A stretch of 64,000 nt of DNA from Methanococcoides sp. LMO-2 (GCF_038432375.1 NZ_JBCAUS010000006.1:310001-374000); one strand, 5' to 3'; positions 17,228 to 27,135 are shown, counted from the first letter of the stretch. Numbers and translations are program-made. The notes: generated from the sequence alone by a model not told the origin.

Positions 17228-18250
17228 ATGACCTGGTTTGTTGCAGATGCAGTGGGTGAATCCTTCAAAAGAACAAGGAAATGCCTGCTGGAACCATTCA
17301 ACCTGATGAAATGGTTCAAACTTGCCATCATCGTCGCCCTGGCAGGTGGCGGGGGAAGTTCCGGATACAACGGTTCAACATCCGATTACCAAACCAGGGA
17401 ATTACCACAACTTCCTTTTTTTGATCCGGCAAACGGAAACCGATTCCTTGACCCGATCACATCCATGCAAGATCTTCCGATCATAATTGCGATCATAGGA
17501 TCCATAATACTATTGGTCCTCATTTTCTGGTATATCTCATCAGTAATGGACTTCGTCCTTGTAGAATCCGTTACAAAAAATGAGGTGAGGTTGCGAGAGT
17601 ACACTAGAAAGTATATGAGAATGGGTTTGAACCTCTTTGTAATGCGTCTTGTACTGGCAATTGGATTCTTTGCCATATTTGCCATGGCAGCATTACCAAT
17701 GATCCTGCAGATAATAAATGATCCATCCGGCAATTTCTGGCCGATGTTGATAGCCGGAGGATTAAGTCTTATTGCAATCATATTGATGATATCTATTTTC
17801 AGTTCCATCATTTACTCTTTCATATATCTGTGCATCCCTATCGCAATGTATGATCAAGTGGGAATAATCGAGGCACTGGAAAAAGTAGTTGCAACTTTCA
17901 GGCAGGACTGGAAACAAATTATAGGATACTGGGCAGGAAGATTTTTGTTGTGGGCAGGTGGTGGAGTTGCTTTCGGCATACTTGCACTCACCATAATACT
18001 GATACCAGGTTTGCTCTTCCTGCTCATCGATGGGATAATCTACTTTATCCTTTCTGAAATACTCCAACAGAGCATTATCTGGCTGGCCCTTGCACCGTTT
18101 GCCATCATAGAGATAGTGTTGCTGATAATGCTTTCAATTATGGCAATTATGCCATTGCATATCTTTATGAAATACCATATGCTGGTGTTTCTTAAGAAGT
18201 GGAGACCACTTACGACGATCCCTTTCTTTGAGCTCACAGATGAGAACTGA
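17228..18250 (+). CDS. Multi-pass membrane protein of unknown function
   Basis: About 340 residues with six or so hydrophobic segments. The N-terminus (TWFVADAVGESFKRTRKCLLEP, then MKWFKLAIIVAL) resembles DUF7544-type archaeal membrane proteins; the middle resembles glycerophosphodiesterase-associated membrane domains (AMYDQVGIIEALEKVVATFRQDW). The ATG at 17228 is preferred because TTATATAAAT lies about 25 bases before it, suggesting a leaderless message; the longer frame would begin inside the helicase stop. There is a Gly-rich loop (AGGGGSSGY) after the first helix. No function is assigned. Confidence 0.7.
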   Translation: MTWFVADAVGESFKRTRKCLLEPFNLMKWFKLAIIVALAGGGGSSGYNGSTSDYQTRELPQLPFFDPANGNRFLDPITSMQDLPIIIAIIGSIILLVLIFWYISSVMDFVLVESVTKNEVRLREYTRKYMRMGLNLFVMRLVLAIGFFAIFAMAALPMILQIINDPSGNFWPMLIAGGLSLIAIILMISIFSSIIYSFIYLCIPIAMYDQVGIIEALEKVVATFRQDWKQIIGYWAGRFLLWAGGGVAFGILALTIILIPGLLFLLIDGIIYFILSEILQQSIIWLALAPFAIIEIVLLIMLSIMAIMPLHIFMKYHMLVFLKKWRPLTTIPFFELTDEN

Positions 18251-18431
18251 GTCTGTTCTCACAACCACTCGTTTTAGTATTTAGTAAGAAGACCAACCGG
18301 ATACGGCATAGAGATAATATCATTTGAATAGCTAGCAGCTTAAGCGAAAAGCTACTGAAAATTAACTGTTGAAAGTACAAACTTGTTGAAAACACAAGTT
18401 ATTGAAATAACAGTTATTGAAATTAAACAAA

Positions 18432-18470
18432 GAAAAAAAAGATTGGTGATACTCGCATAATGCGAGCATC
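18432..18470 (-). terminator. Terminator of the rpl1-rplP0-rpl12 operon
   Basis: On the minus strand GATGCTCGCA-TTA-TGCGAGTATC (18448-18470) forms a 10-bp stem with one G-U pair, followed by ACCAATC and eight T. It lies 15 bases past the rpl12 stop. Confidence 0.8.
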
Positions 18471-18484
18471 GGTTTTGAAAAGAA

Positions 18485-18787
18485 TTATCCGAAGAGTGCT
18501 CCGAGACCAGCCATGCCGCTCTCTTCTTCTTCAGCTTTCTCTTCTTCTGCAGGTGCTTCCTCAGCTGCTTCCTCAGCTGCTGCTGCAGGTGCTGCTGCTG
18601 CTGGTGCTGCGACTGCTGCGGTTGCCATTGCGTCTGCGATGTCAACGTCCTCGAGTGCTGCGACGAGTGCCTTTGCACGTGCTTCGTTAACGTCTACTCC
18701 TGCTGCAGTAAGTACTGCAGTAACTGCTTCTTCTGTAATGTCTTTCTCAGCGTTGTGTAGTAAAAGTGCTGCGTATATGTATTCCAT
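18485..18787 (-). CDS. rpl12: Ribosomal protein P1 (archaeal L12)
   Basis: 100 residues, the dimeric stalk protein that recruits translation factors. The N-terminal helical domain begins [13 protein letters not shown]; the hinge is Ala/Glu-rich (residues 60-90); the C-terminus ends [10 protein letters not shown], the factor-binding motif shared with P0. It is the last gene of rpl1-rplP0-rpl12 with a strong terminator after it. The repetitive GCT/GCA codons of the hinge create long spurious frames on the other strand. Confidence 0.97.
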   Translation of the reverse strand: MEYIYAALLLHNAEKDITEEAVTAVLTAAGVDVNEARAKALVAALEDVDIADAMATAAVAAPAAAAPAAAAEEAAEEAPAEEEKAEEEESGMAGLGALFG

Positions 18788-18832
18788 TGTAAATCACCTT
18801 TTATGTTATTAGTATTAGTTTTTGATAGTAGT

Positions 18833-19855
18833 TTATCCAAAGAGTGCTCCAAGACCAGCAGCCATGCCGCCCTCTTCTTCCTCTTCTTTTTCTTCTTCCT
18901 TCTCTTCAACGACCTCTTCAGCTGCAGATTCAACTGGTGCTGCGGATGCAGCTGCTCCAAGTGCCTCTTTCAGCTCATCGTCTACTGCGCCTTCATCCTT
19001 ACCGGATGCTACTGATGCAACAGACAGCATCTCGCACTGTGCCTTGCCAAGCAATGAGCCCATGACATCTGGCTCGAATACTACAGCATTGATACCAAGG
19101 TTCTTGGATTCTGCAGCTGCCTTTGCAAGCAATGTGCTGATGTTCTCGGATGTTGGATAGACTGCGTTGACAGACAGGTTGAATGCCTGCTGGCTAGCCT
19201 GTACGAAGTCTGCGAAGACCTGCTCCTCGTCAATTGCAAGGACGTCAGGAGTGAAGATAGAACCCTCTTCCATAACTGCTCTTAGATCAAGACCAACTTC
19301 AAGTGGATAGATCTCCAGCCTTGTAAGCATGGCTGCGAGCTTCTGGGATACGGCCTCTCCGGCCTTTGCGACCGCGGATGTCTCCCTGACCACAACCTTG
19401 CCGCCGTCGATAGCAGCAGGAATGCCTGCAGCCTGCAGGTCACCGAGTATAGGTCCTGGTGGGAAGCTTGTTGGGCCTGCTTCCACAATAATATCATTTG
19501 GAGTTACCATTCCGCCTTTGATAGGGGAAGGGCTCTTGCTCTTCTCAAGCAACTTGAAGAGTTTGAAAGGGTTCTGTTCTGTGAATATCAGTGCAGTCTG
19601 AACCTCGATAAAATCATCCATCTTCTTGATATCATCGGATGACTCATCAAGTGCTCTCTTAATGAGAGTGTTCCTGGACACCTTCAGGACAGCAACATCC
19701 TTAAGGCTCCTTCTCATTGACTGAAGCTGCTTTGCAGGAATGCCACCAATACCCACGACACCTACTAATGGATAGGATTCGATGAGGTTCTTTATGTCCT
19801 CAATCTCGTCTTTCTTCCATTTAGGAATATGCTCACTGTGGTGAACTTCTGCCAT
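18833..19855 (-). CDS. rplP0: Ribosomal protein P0 (L10)
   Basis: 340 residues, the stalk base that binds 23S rRNA and several P1 dimers. The N-terminus (HSEHIPKWKKDEIEDIKNL) is the rRNA-binding L10 domain; GPTSFPPGPI is a landmark of the archaeal insertion; the C-terminus is acidic and ends [12 protein letters not shown] as in P1. The ATG overlaps the TAA of rpl1 by one base and rpl12 follows after 45 bases, the usual archaeal order. Confidence 0.97.
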   Translation of the reverse strand: MAEVHHSEHIPKWKKDEIEDIKNLIESYPLVGVVGIGGIPAKQLQSMRRSLKDVAVLKVSRNTLIKRALDESSDDIKKMDDFIEVQTALIFTEQNPFKLFKLLEKSKSPSPIKGGMVTPNDIIVEAGPTSFPPGPILGDLQAAGIPAAIDGGKVVVRETSAVAKAGEAVSQKLAAMLTRLEIYPLEVGLDLRAVMEEGSIFTPDVLAIDEEQVFADFVQASQQAFNLSVNAVYPTSENISTLLAKAAAESKNLGINAVVFEPDVMGSLLGKAQCEMLSVASVASGKDEGAVDDELKEALGAAASAAPVESAAEEVVEEKEEEKEEEEEGGMAAGLGALFG

Positions 19856-20496
19856 TATACCAACCTCACAGATTTACCCATCGTGGTTGTAACATAGACC
19901 GATTTAAGGTTATGTTTACCTTTTTCGAGTGATTGTTCGATCCTGTACAGAACTGTCTCGATGTTCTCTGCCAGTTTCTCGACATCCATGTCCCTGCGAC
20001 CGACTGATACGTGGAAGGTAAGTCTGTCTTTTGACCTTATACGAATTGAGTTCTTCGTACTGTTGATAAGATCTGTTACGTTCTTATCAGGTGTTAAAGG
20101 TACAGGCATCTTTCCACGAGGACCGAGAATTGCACCGAGGGTCTTACCGATCAGAGGCATGTACTGCACTTCTGAAATGAAGAAATCGCACTCATTTGCA
20201 AGACTTCTTGCTCTGGACTTGTCCTCGCCAAGTTCCTTGATATCCTCTTCGGTCAGAACATAGTCTGAACCAGCTTCTTTAGCGTTGAGTCCAACTTCAC
20301 CCTTTGCAAAAACAGCGATCTTCAGGGATTTACCAAGACCGTTAGGAAGAATGATCTCTTCATCCACACGATTCTTTGGTTGACTCATATCGAGGTTCTT
20401 TAAGTTGATTGCCAGATCCACACTTTCGGAGAACTTACGCTCCGGTGATCCTTCGACCAACTCTTTTACCATATTTAATGTAGTCTCTTCTACCAT
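19855..20496 (-). CDS. rpl1: Ribosomal protein L1
   Basis: About 213 residues. L1 forms the mobile stalk at the ribosomal E site; in some archaea it also represses its own mRNA. Seen: PNGLGKSLKIAVFAKGE, the GRKGKMPVP-like block (GPRGKMPVPLTPD) and the DMDVEKLAENIETVL helix. The ATG at 20496 has GGAGG 6 bases upstream, so the longer frame to 20523 is discarded. A structured leader of about 200 bases precedes it. Confidence 0.96.
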   Translation of the reverse strand: MVEETTLNMVKELVEGSPERKFSESVDLAINLKNLDMSQPKNRVDEEIILPNGLGKSLKIAVFAKGEVGLNAKEAGSDYVLTEEDIKELGEDKSRARSLANECDFFISEVQYMPLIGKTLGAILGPRGKMPVPLTPDKNVTDLINSTKNSIRIRSKDRLTFHVSVGRRDMDVEKLAENIETVLYRIEQSLEKGKHNLKSVYVTTTMGKSVRLV

Positions 20497-20523
20497 TCTA
20501 TTCCTCCCGTAGTTAATGAACAA

Positions 20524-20733
20524 ATGTTCAGATACCGGGTCTTAACCCGGCATCCGGCGGGCACACAGCATTGCATGCCAACCGATGCGGCCGCTGCGGC
20601 CTACTACGGTTAAAGTAAGGAGATTTTCATCTCAATTACGAGCACTTCAATAATGAAGCAATTATTTTAAACTTATCGGTCAGCCTGAGAGGCCGACCAA
20701 ATTATTTGGATTTAATATCAGATATCAGTCCAA
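20524..20733 (-). promoter_or_regulatory. rpl11-rpl1 intergenic leader with hairpins
   Basis: After the rpl11 stop the minus strand has a stem GGTCGGCC-TCTCA-GGCTGACC, an AT-rich promoter-like stretch, a GC palindrome GGCCGC-A-GCGGCC, and a 10-bp hairpin GATGCCGGGT-TAAG-ACCCGGTATC (20531-20554) ending 34 bases before the rpl1 start. GC-rich structure this close to the ribosome site suggests control at the RNA level. L1 autoregulation is known in methanogens, but I cannot show the L1-binding motif here. Confidence 0.5.
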
Positions 20734-21219
20734 TTACCATGCTTCTGCTGCAAGAGCTTCGTCGAACTGGCCCTCATCAACAGCTTTCTGGCATTCCCTT
20801 GGATCAAGACCTTCTACAGTTACGCCCATTGGTACGCAAGTACCCATGACCTCTTTCACTGCAGCCTTGAGGGAATAGGAAAGGATATCATCCTTCTTCA
20901 TACGAGCGATCTTTGCAGCCTGTGCAATCTTAAGATCGCCAACATTGACGGTACCGGACTCGCCGGAGCCTTTCTCAATGTTAAGTTCCTTAAGGATCAA
21001 TGCGGATGTTGGTGGTGTTCCCACTTCGATCTCGATGCTCTTGTCATCGTCGACAATTACCTTAACAGGAACCTGCATTCCATTGTAATCTTTAGTTTTT
21101 TCGTTGATCTGGTCGATCACATCTTTGATATTTACACCAAGAGGTCCCAATGCCGGACCAAGTGGAGGTCCCGGATTTGCTTTACCTCCAGGAACCAAGG
21201 CTTCTACAACACTTGCCAT
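20734..21219 (-). CDS. rpl11: Ribosomal protein L11
   Basis: 161 residues, the GTPase-centre protein next to the stalk. The N-terminus has the signature [17 protein letters not shown] and the C-terminal RNA-binding domain follows residue 75 ([15 protein letters not shown]). It is downstream of nusG with a 72-base gap, in the conserved secE-nusG-rpl11 order. An intergenic leader with hairpins separates it from rpl1. Confidence 0.97.
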   Translation of the reverse strand: MASVVEALVPGGKANPGPPLGPALGPLGVNIKDVIDQINEKTKDYNGMQVPVKVIVDDDKSIEIEVGTPPTSALILKELNIEKGSGESGTVNVGDLKIAQAAKIARMKKDDILSYSLKAAVKEVMGTCVPMGVTVEGLDPRECQKAVDEGQFDEALAAEAW

Positions 21220-21291
21220 TAGAGATTCACCTTTTTAAATTTTGTAATTTAAGTTTTGTTTATAAATATAAGCATACGTTACGGATCAGGA

Positions 21292-21750
21292 TCATTCCTC
21301 TTCCTTACTAAGTATCCGTACAGTATCACCACGTATAGTTATAGGTATTGGTACGACAGCATCGAACAACTCGACCGTGATCTCCTCGTGGCCTTCGTCA
21401 ACACGCTTGACACGTGCCTTCTCGCCCTTGAAAGGACCGGAAGTTACTTCGATAATTGCACCTTCGACAATACCGGTAACGGTTGGTTTTGGTGTAAGGA
21501 AATGTTCGATCTCCGCTATACTGGACTGACCTTTAACAACAGCCCTTGCATGAGGAACTGTCTGTATAGCCTGTTCCACAGCACCAGAATCAGATGATTC
21601 CAGAAGTACATATCCTTTAAGTTCATCAGGAGCGATTATTGCCCTGATATCAAGATTGTCCTTCCTGGCAACCTGTGCCAGCATTCCGGCAACTGAGCGC
21701 TCTTGATTAGCAGTTGTCTTAACAACAAATATAGCGGCATCTTCAACCAT
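21292..21750 (-). CDS. spt5: Transcription elongation factor Spt5/NusG
   Basis: 152 residues with an N-terminal NGN domain that clamps RNA polymerase (FVVKTTANQERSVAGMLAQVA) and a C-terminal KOW domain (VTSGPFKGEKARVKRVDEGHEEITVEL). It is 4 bases after secE, as in most archaea, and should be co-transcribed with secE and rpl11. Confidence 0.96.
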   Translation of the reverse strand: MVEDAAIFVVKTTANQERSVAGMLAQVARKDNLDIRAIIAPDELKGYVLLESSDSGAVEQAIQTVPHARAVVKGQSSIAEIEHFLTPKPTVTGIVEGAIIEVTSGPFKGEKARVKRVDEGHEEITVELFDAVVPIPITIRGDTVRILSKEEE

Positions 21751-21754
21751 AAAG

Positions 21755-21952
21755 TTACACCCACTTTGGTACTTCTGTCAGCAGTATATAGATGACAAAG
21801 CCAACAAAGCCTATCACTAGGATACCAGCGCCAGCGACCTTGGATATCATGGAGAACTCTTCTCCCGAAGGCTTTTTGGACAATTTCAATACCCTCAGGT
21901 ATGACTTAAGGACTTGACCGACATTGCGGTTAATCTTAGGCGCTTCAAACAT
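21755..21952 (-). CDS. secE: Protein translocase subunit SecE/Sec61-gamma
   Basis: About 65 residues with one C-terminal membrane helix (AGILVIGFVGFVIYILL) preceded by an amphipathic helix LKSYLRVLKLSKKPSGEEF, the standard SecE layout. A GTG at 21973 in frame would add seven residues. The ATG at 21952 is preferred because a TATA-like AATATAA lies about 30 bases before it. Confidence 0.92.
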   Translation of the reverse strand: MFEAPKINRNVGQVLKSYLRVLKLSKKPSGEEFSMISKVAGAGILVIGFVGFVIYILLTEVPKWV

Positions 21953-22120
21953 ATTATCTGCCAAACTTCTCACAACCAGTTATATTGTATATGATTGATC
22001 GGGGTGATCAAATCGGGAATACCAACACCTCGATCATAGTATAAATTAGTAGCGGCGTTTAAATAACGTACTATATAAAATACCTTTCGATTCGATCCCT
22101 GCAACTGAGGCATCTCAAAT

Positions 22121-22147
22121 TAAAAAGAGAAGGAGATCACTCCTTTT
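22121..22147 (-). terminator. Terminator of ftsZ
   Basis: AAGGAG-ATCA-CTCCTT (22130-22145) sits directly after the ftsZ TGA and is followed on the minus strand by CTCTTTTTAAT. Confidence 0.7.
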
Positions 22148-23250
22148 CATTTTACAAAATCGATACCATATTTTCGGGTAACGTTCTGGGAACTTCCGCT
22201 TCCATAGATCTGCGGAGATTTTACACCGGTCACAACAAGCATTGTGCGTACGGAGTGTTCAAGCTCCGGATCAACCTGGGCACCCCAGATCAGTCTTGCG
22301 TTAGGATCGATCCTGCTGTAGACTTCCTGTACAACGCTCTCTGCTTCTGCAATGGTCATATCGGGACCACCAACAACGTTCACAAGAGCAGATGTAGCAC
22401 CGGAGATATCCACATCAAGAAGCGGGCTTCTCAGGGCCTTCTGGACAGATTCCACAGCCTTGTTCTCACCGTCTGCCTCACCAAGACCTATCATTGCCAC
22501 GCCACCGTTCTGCATGACGGTCCTTACATCAGCAAAGTCAAGGTTCACAAGACCAGGCTTTGTGATAAGTTCGGTAATACCTTTCACAGCCCTCATAAGA
22601 ACTTCGTCGGATACCTTGAAAGCAGCCTGTAATGGCAACCTTGGAACAACCTCGAGGAGTTTGTCATTAGGAACTACGATAACAGTATCTGCAACGTCCC
22701 TGAGCCTTTCAAGTCCTGCCTCGGCATTAGTGCGCCTTACCTGACCTTCAACAGCGAATGGAAGAGTTACCACAGCGATCGTCAGTGCACCTGTATCACG
22801 TGCAGCCTCTGCAACAACCGGAGCGGAACCGGTACCGGTACCTCCACCGAGTCCTGCTGTAATGAACACCATGTCAGTGCCATCTACGATCCCACGTACC
22901 TCGTCAATGCTTTCAAGTGCAGCATCTTCGCCGATCTGTGGCAGACTGCCAGCACCAAGACCTCTTGTCTTTTTCTTACCGATAAGGATCTTACTCTCGG
23001 TAGAAACATTCAAAAGATGTTGTGCATCCGTGTTTATTGCAACAAGCTCTGCGCCCTTGATACCTTCCTGTGCCATGCGCTGAGCACTGTTCGAGCCACC
23101 GCCACCGCAACCAATGACCTTGATATTTGTCTGCAGATCTCGTAACATTGCTTCGAGTTCCGCATTGATGTCATTCTGTTGTGGGGCAACGGAACGTATA
23201 TCCCCCTCTTCTGCAGATCGTGCCAATGCCTCTTCTACTATGGATTTCAT
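22147..23250 (-). CDS. ftsZ: Cell division GTPase FtsZ (FtsZ1 type)
   Basis: 367 residues. The tubulin/FtsZ signature [10 protein letters not shown] is present, with the N-terminal GCGGGGSNS loop and the synergy-loop region near [11 protein letters not shown]. The N-terminal 35 residues are an acidic extension and the C-terminus ends YGIDFVK, a common archaeal FtsZ1 tail. GGAGG lies 7 bases before the ATG. It polymerises at mid-cell to drive division. It lies upstream of secE on the same strand but is separated by a terminator and about 170 bases. Confidence 0.96.
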   Translation of the reverse strand: MKSIVEEALARSAEEGDIRSVAPQQNDINAELEAMLRDLQTNIKVIGCGGGGSNSAQRMAQEGIKGAELVAINTDAQHLLNVSTESKILIGKKKTRGLGAGSLPQIGEDAALESIDEVRGIVDGTDMVFITAGLGGGTGTGSAPVVAEAARDTGALTIAVVTLPFAVEGQVRRTNAEAGLERLRDVADTVIVVPNDKLLEVVPRLPLQAAFKVSDEVLMRAVKGITELITKPGLVNLDFADVRTVMQNGGVAMIGLGEADGENKAVESVQKALRSPLLDVDISGATSALVNVVGGPDMTIAEAESVVQEVYSRIDPNARLIWGAQVDPELEHSVRTMLVVTGVKSPQIYGSGSSQNVTRKYGIDFVK

Positions 23251-23353
23251 AACTTATCCTCCACTATAGCGAAATGATCAAATGTATTATTAGTATTATA
23301 CAGTACTACTGCAATACACATGTTAGATTTCTATAGAATTTACCACCATTAAA

Positions 23354-24796
23354 TCAAAAGATTGCGTTATTCAGCACAAAACTTTTATTGACCCTCTCAC
23401 GTACCATCCCTGGCTCGATGATCCTTCCATCTACTGTAACTGGTTCGCCTCCAGCCAGTTTCCCGAACATGGGACCGGGAGGAACTCCCATCTTACGTGC
23501 GAGATCGGGGTTGAACCTATCATCCGTAATGCACAATACATTTTCATCGAAAATGTATTCAGTATCATAACGTTCTTTTAGTATTTTAATGCATTCGTTT
23601 AGCATAAAAGTAAGGAAACTCTCCGCATCTTGCTTCCAGAAAGTAAAGAACACATTTGAAACAGTTGCATCCCCCAATTCGAAGTACACCATATCCGAAC
23701 TCTGGAGCACTTTCTTCAAAGCTGCAAGATCAACAGATTTTGTAAGCTTTATCAGCTGAGGGTCCATCTTAACTGTTGTGACGGACACATCATCCAGATC
23801 CCATTCATCAGATCGCTCCTCATTAAGCCTTTTCCTGAACCCATCGGAGAACTTCACACGACCTGAAGGATCATGCTCCCTTACCTTGTCCAGAAAGATC
23901 CTGAAATCGCCCAGGTGGAGACCTTTCATCTCCATGATGTCACTTTCCCTCAACAGCTCAAGACCTGATGCTTCTGCCAGATCACTGATCTTCTTCCTGT
24001 CCTTAGATGACATGGACTTCCTGTCACAGTACACAAGATCAGCACCGGATTTCTCAACTGCCTGCCTGAAAAGTTCCTCGTCCACATGCTGTATCTGGTA
24101 ATCCGGGAAGTTGTGACCGAATGTCACATCCGAACCGAAAATTAGGTTCGTCTGCCTTGCAGCATAGTGCCCGCCACCAAACCCAAGTACCACAGGACAT
24201 ACCTCCTGCTTTACCCCAAGAATGGCACGTGCAACAATAGCACCTGCATCAGTGTTCACCCATTCGGATTCCGAACTTCCTATCTCCGCATACACCGAAG
24301 GAACGCTCAGGTCCGAAGGACCATGGTGTGTTGATTCCATGGATACGTCGAACCCGATATCATCTGCCTTTTCAGACATTGAAAGCAAAATGGAACGCAA
24401 AGCAAAAGGAGCGGTCATTGCCAGCTCCCCCGGATTTCCACCAAAATCAGCAGATCCCGGGTTCCCTGTGAAATGGGATGTAAGCAAACGCCTTCCATCC
24501 GCACTCCTGTGCTTGGAAGCAAAGACAATGAGATCACATGGCAACCCTGCTTCCTTTAACTTCCTATCGATCCCATCCTGGTAAATATGATGTTCTTTGA
24601 CCTCAACGATCCGGAAATTTCCACTTTCATAGACCTCGGACACGTCTTCGACCAGAGGCAAAGGAACCTCCGGTTGATCCCATTCCCGTAAATTAAGCAA
24701 ATGACCTTTTATGTTCTGACCCGCCATATCGACAGTAGAACAGATTATGATTATGTTGGCAGGATTTTCCTTATCGATTGTTTTCTGCATGATCAA
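23354..24796 (-). CDS. dtdA: D-aminoacyl-tRNA deacylase DtdA
   Basis: 480 residues. It releases D-amino acids from mischarged tRNA. The first 275 or so residues are the archaeal/plant DtdA (GEK1) domain: FASKHRS, LTSHFTGNPG, ESTHHGP, EIGSSESEW and FGGGHYA with its putative metal-binding His residues. The remaining 200 are an extension ending in VPPGPMFGKLAGGEPVTVDG, which looks like a second small domain. I believe related methanogens have the same extension, so it is probably not a chimera. The start could be at either of two nearby ATG codons. Confidence 0.9.
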   Translation of the reverse strand: MIMQKTIDKENPANIIIICSTVDMAGQNIKGHLLNLREWDQPEVPLPLVEDVSEVYESGNFRIVEVKEHHIYQDGIDRKLKEAGLPCDLIVFASKHRSADGRRLLTSHFTGNPGSADFGGNPGELAMTAPFALRSILLSMSEKADDIGFDVSMESTHHGPSDLSVPSVYAEIGSSESEWVNTDAGAIVARAILGVKQEVCPVVLGFGGGHYAARQTNLIFGSDVTFGHNFPDYQIQHVDEELFRQAVEKSGADLVYCDRKSMSSKDRKKISDLAEASGLELLRESDIMEMKGLHLGDFRIFLDKVREHDPSGRVKFSDGFRKRLNEERSDEWDLDDVSVTTVKMDPQLIKLTKSVDLAALKKVLQSSDMVYFELGDATVSNVFFTFWKQDAESFLTFMLNECIKILKERYDTEYIFDENVLCITDDRFNPDLARKMGVPPGPMFGKLAGGEPVTVDGRIIEPGMVRERVNKSFVLNNAIF

Positions 24797-24929
24797 AGAG
24801 CTCCAATAGTGAGTTGTTTTCTAGTTTCACGCCTCATTTTTAATTAATACCTAACTCACAAACTTTTCACAACAATTAGAATAGCACAACTAATAATCTT
24901 TACCGCCTGCATATCGCAGGACATGAAGA

Positions 24930-25754
24930 TCATAACTTCAACATGTCCAATACCCACCTGCTGATACCAGGAGCAACATTTCCGCACCTTCGATAACCTG
25001 TAACTTCAAGCCCCATTTCCGAACAGTGGTCGATAACTTCTCCGACATCTTCCCGGGCCTTGAACGTATAAAAATGCAAATTCCCACCATGTTTCACAAG
25101 AGGGAGCACACCCTCAAGGAAATGGTCCATCCCGTAAGGTGTCGGAATGATCGCCCTGTCGAACTTTGTTTTCAGGAGGTTTCCGATACATGATGCATCT
25201 GCAAGTACAGGAGCGATATTATCCCCCACATGGTTCAGCCGGATATTCTCAGCCAGCCACTTGCAGGCTGCAGGGTTCTTCTCAAGTGCAATGACCTTTG
25301 CGCCCTTTGCTGCAGCGGGAATTGCAAACGGCCCAACCCCGCAGAAGGGGACCAGTACATCCTCACTCTCACGAACCATGGAAGCTACCCTTTTTCTCTC
25401 AAAAGCAAGCCTTCCGTTAAAAAAAACATCATTTAGGTCCATCCTGTACCTGAATCCGAATTCCACATGCGTCGTTATCGAACTGTCACCAAGCAGAAGC
25501 TCGTACCCTGCAACCCTGTGGTCACCTTCCAGCTTCGTCACCTTGTTGAGCACTGACCTGATGTTACCTCTTTTTGAGGAGATGTACTCTGCAACAGGGA
25601 CCTTATGACCCTCCAGCTCAGGAGGGATCGATACAACTGCAACATCCCCTATGGCATCAAAACGTTTTGGGACCAGATGACATAGATCTTCAGGAATACC
25701 TTCGGGACATTTAAAGTACTTCATTGGAAAGCTTCCGTAATATGCAGAAACCAC
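24930..25754 (-). CDS. Trm5/Taw2-family tRNA-modifying SAM enzyme
   Basis: 274 residues. An N-terminal D2-like domain (RFDAIGDVAVVSIPPELEGHK) precedes a class I SAM domain with VPFCGVGPFAIPAA and ALEKNPAACKWLAENIRLN. This is the architecture of Trm5 (m1G37) and Taw2 (aminocarboxypropyl transfer in wyosine synthesis). Trm5 usually carries NLP after the motif-IV strand; here the strand reads AIIPTPYGMDHF, which decides for neither. Either product would modify position 37 of tRNA. It overlaps nothing and is 16 bases downstream of the aldehyde dehydrogenase gene. An ATG ten codons in is an alternative start. Confidence 0.8.
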   Translation of the reverse strand: MVSAYYGSFPMKYFKCPEGIPEDLCHLVPKRFDAIGDVAVVSIPPELEGHKVPVAEYISSKRGNIRSVLNKVTKLEGDHRVAGYELLLGDSSITTHVEFGFRYRMDLNDVFFNGRLAFERKRVASMVRESEDVLVPFCGVGPFAIPAAAKGAKVIALEKNPAACKWLAENIRLNHVGDNIAPVLADASCIGNLLKTKFDRAIIPTPYGMDHFLEGVLPLVKHGGNLHFYTFKAREDVGEVIDHCSEMGLEVTGYRRCGNVAPGISRWVLDMLKL

Positions 25755-25770
25755 AACCTTCCAGGGATCA

Positions 25771-27135
25771 TCAGTAAACTCTTGTAGATTTGATGTTCAT
25801 AAATTCATAGAATCCGAACTTTGAAAGTTCTCTTCCGATTCCGCTTTTCTTCACACCACCAAACGGCATGTTAGCCTGTGGTCTGAAAAAACCATTCACA
25901 CCAACAACACCGGCCTGGATCTGACAGGCAAGGGAGGATGCTTTCACTTCATCGGAGCTCCAGACACTTGCACCCAGCCCGAACTCAGTTGCATTCGCGA
26001 TCTTTAAAGCCTCTACCTCATCATTAACTGAAATGATAGGAGCTATAGGGCCGAATGTTTCTTCCTTCATGACCTCCATTTCTGTGGTCACATTTGACAA
26101 TACCACCGGTGAGAAATAGTAACCTTCACCTTCCACAATCCCACCCTCAAGTTCCACTTTTGCACCCATTGAAACTGCTTCATGTACCTGTTCTTCAAGC
26201 AGTAAGACTTGATCCTCACTTACCAGCGGCCCAAGGTCTGTTTCAGGATCTATTGGATCGCCACGCTTAAGCGCACGGGTCTTCTCCACAAAGAGGTTTG
26301 TGAACTCATCCACAACTGATTCGGCCACAATGAAGCGCTTGGAAGAGATACAGGTCTGTCCCGTGTTGATAAAACGGCCTGCAACCGCGACCTTTGCCGC
26401 CTCCTCGAGATCTGCATCATCCAGTACGATGAAAGGATCACTGCCACCGAGCTCAAGGACACATTTCTTCATGTTCCTGCCGGCTGCTTCAGCCACCTTC
26501 TGACCTGAAGGCAGGCTGCCGGTGAATGAAACTGCTGCAATCTCCGGCCTTGTGATCAGTGAGGATGCCGTTGCACCGTCCACGAGAAGGGTCTGGAACA
26601 CACCTTCCGGAACTCCTGCCTTCTCAAAGACATCCTGGATCTTGAGGGCACACATAGGAACATAACTGGAATGTTTCAGCAACATTGTGTTGCCGCCTGC
26701 AAGTACATGGGAAGCAGCACTCAGGACCTGCCAGATCGGGAAGTTCCAGGGCTTGATGGCTAGAATGGTACCCATGGGCTCAAATGATATCAGGGCAGAG
26801 GGATCATCATCCACTACCTCAGGCTCCATTAGGGATTCAATGTTCTCTGCAAAATAGTCGAACATGGTAGCGCATTTCTCAACCTCAGGAAGGGCCTGTT
26901 TTATGGGTTTGCCCATTTCCCTTGTAATGGTCTCTGCAAGTTCCTGCTTGTCCTTTCGAAGCACAGCAGCCACTTCCTCGAGATAAACTGCCCGCTCTGC
27001 AGGAGCAAGTGAGCTCCATTCAAGAAATGCATCACCTGCTTTTTTGAGGATAGTGTCGACCTCCTCAGGAGAGTGCATCTCAAACTCACCATTGACCTTC
27101 CCTGTAGCGGGATTGACCGATATCATCGAATTCAT
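25771..27135 (-). CDS. NAD(P)-dependent aldehyde dehydrogenase, succinate-semialdehyde type
   Basis: 454 residues. The catalytic Cys is in FINTGQTCISSKR and the general-base Glu in CVLELGGSDPF. The N-terminus (ISVNPATGKVNGEFEM) and the C-terminal GGVKKSGIGRELSKFG match the short succinate-semialdehyde/lactaldehyde dehydrogenase subgroup. The true aldehyde is not certain. A TATA-like CTTATATC lies about 25 bases before the ATG, suggesting a leaderless message. It is divergent from the R15P isomerase gene. Confidence 0.88.
   Translation of the reverse strand: MNSMISVNPATGKVNGEFEMHSPEEVDTILKKAGDAFLEWSSLAPAERAVYLEEVAAVLRKDKQELAETITREMGKPIKQALPEVEKCATMFDYFAENIESLMEPEVVDDDPSALISFEPMGTILAIKPWNFPIWQVLSAASHVLAGGNTMLLKHSSYVPMCALKIQDVFEKAGVPEGVFQTLLVDGATASSLITRPEIAAVSFTGSLPSGQKVAEAAGRNMKKCVLELGGSDPFIVLDDADLEEAAKVAVAGRFINTGQTCISSKRFIVAESVVDEFTNLFVEKTRALKRGDPIDPETDLGPLVSEDQVLLLEEQVHEAVSMGAKVELEGGIVEGEGYYFSPVVLSNVTTEMEVMKEETFGPIAPIISVNDEVEALKIANATEFGLGASVWSSDEVKASSLACQIQAGVVGVNGFFRPQANMPFGGVKKSGIGRELSKFGFYEFMNIKSTRVY

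Noticed and set aside
18513-18812. Ser/Ala-rich frames opposite rpl12 and rplP0
   Set aside because: They are antisense shadows of the repetitive Ala/Glu hinge codons.
23354-24796. DtdA as a gene fusion
   Set aside because: The C-terminal extension keeps normal composition and, as far as I recall, occurs in related methanogens, so it is probably the lineage form.
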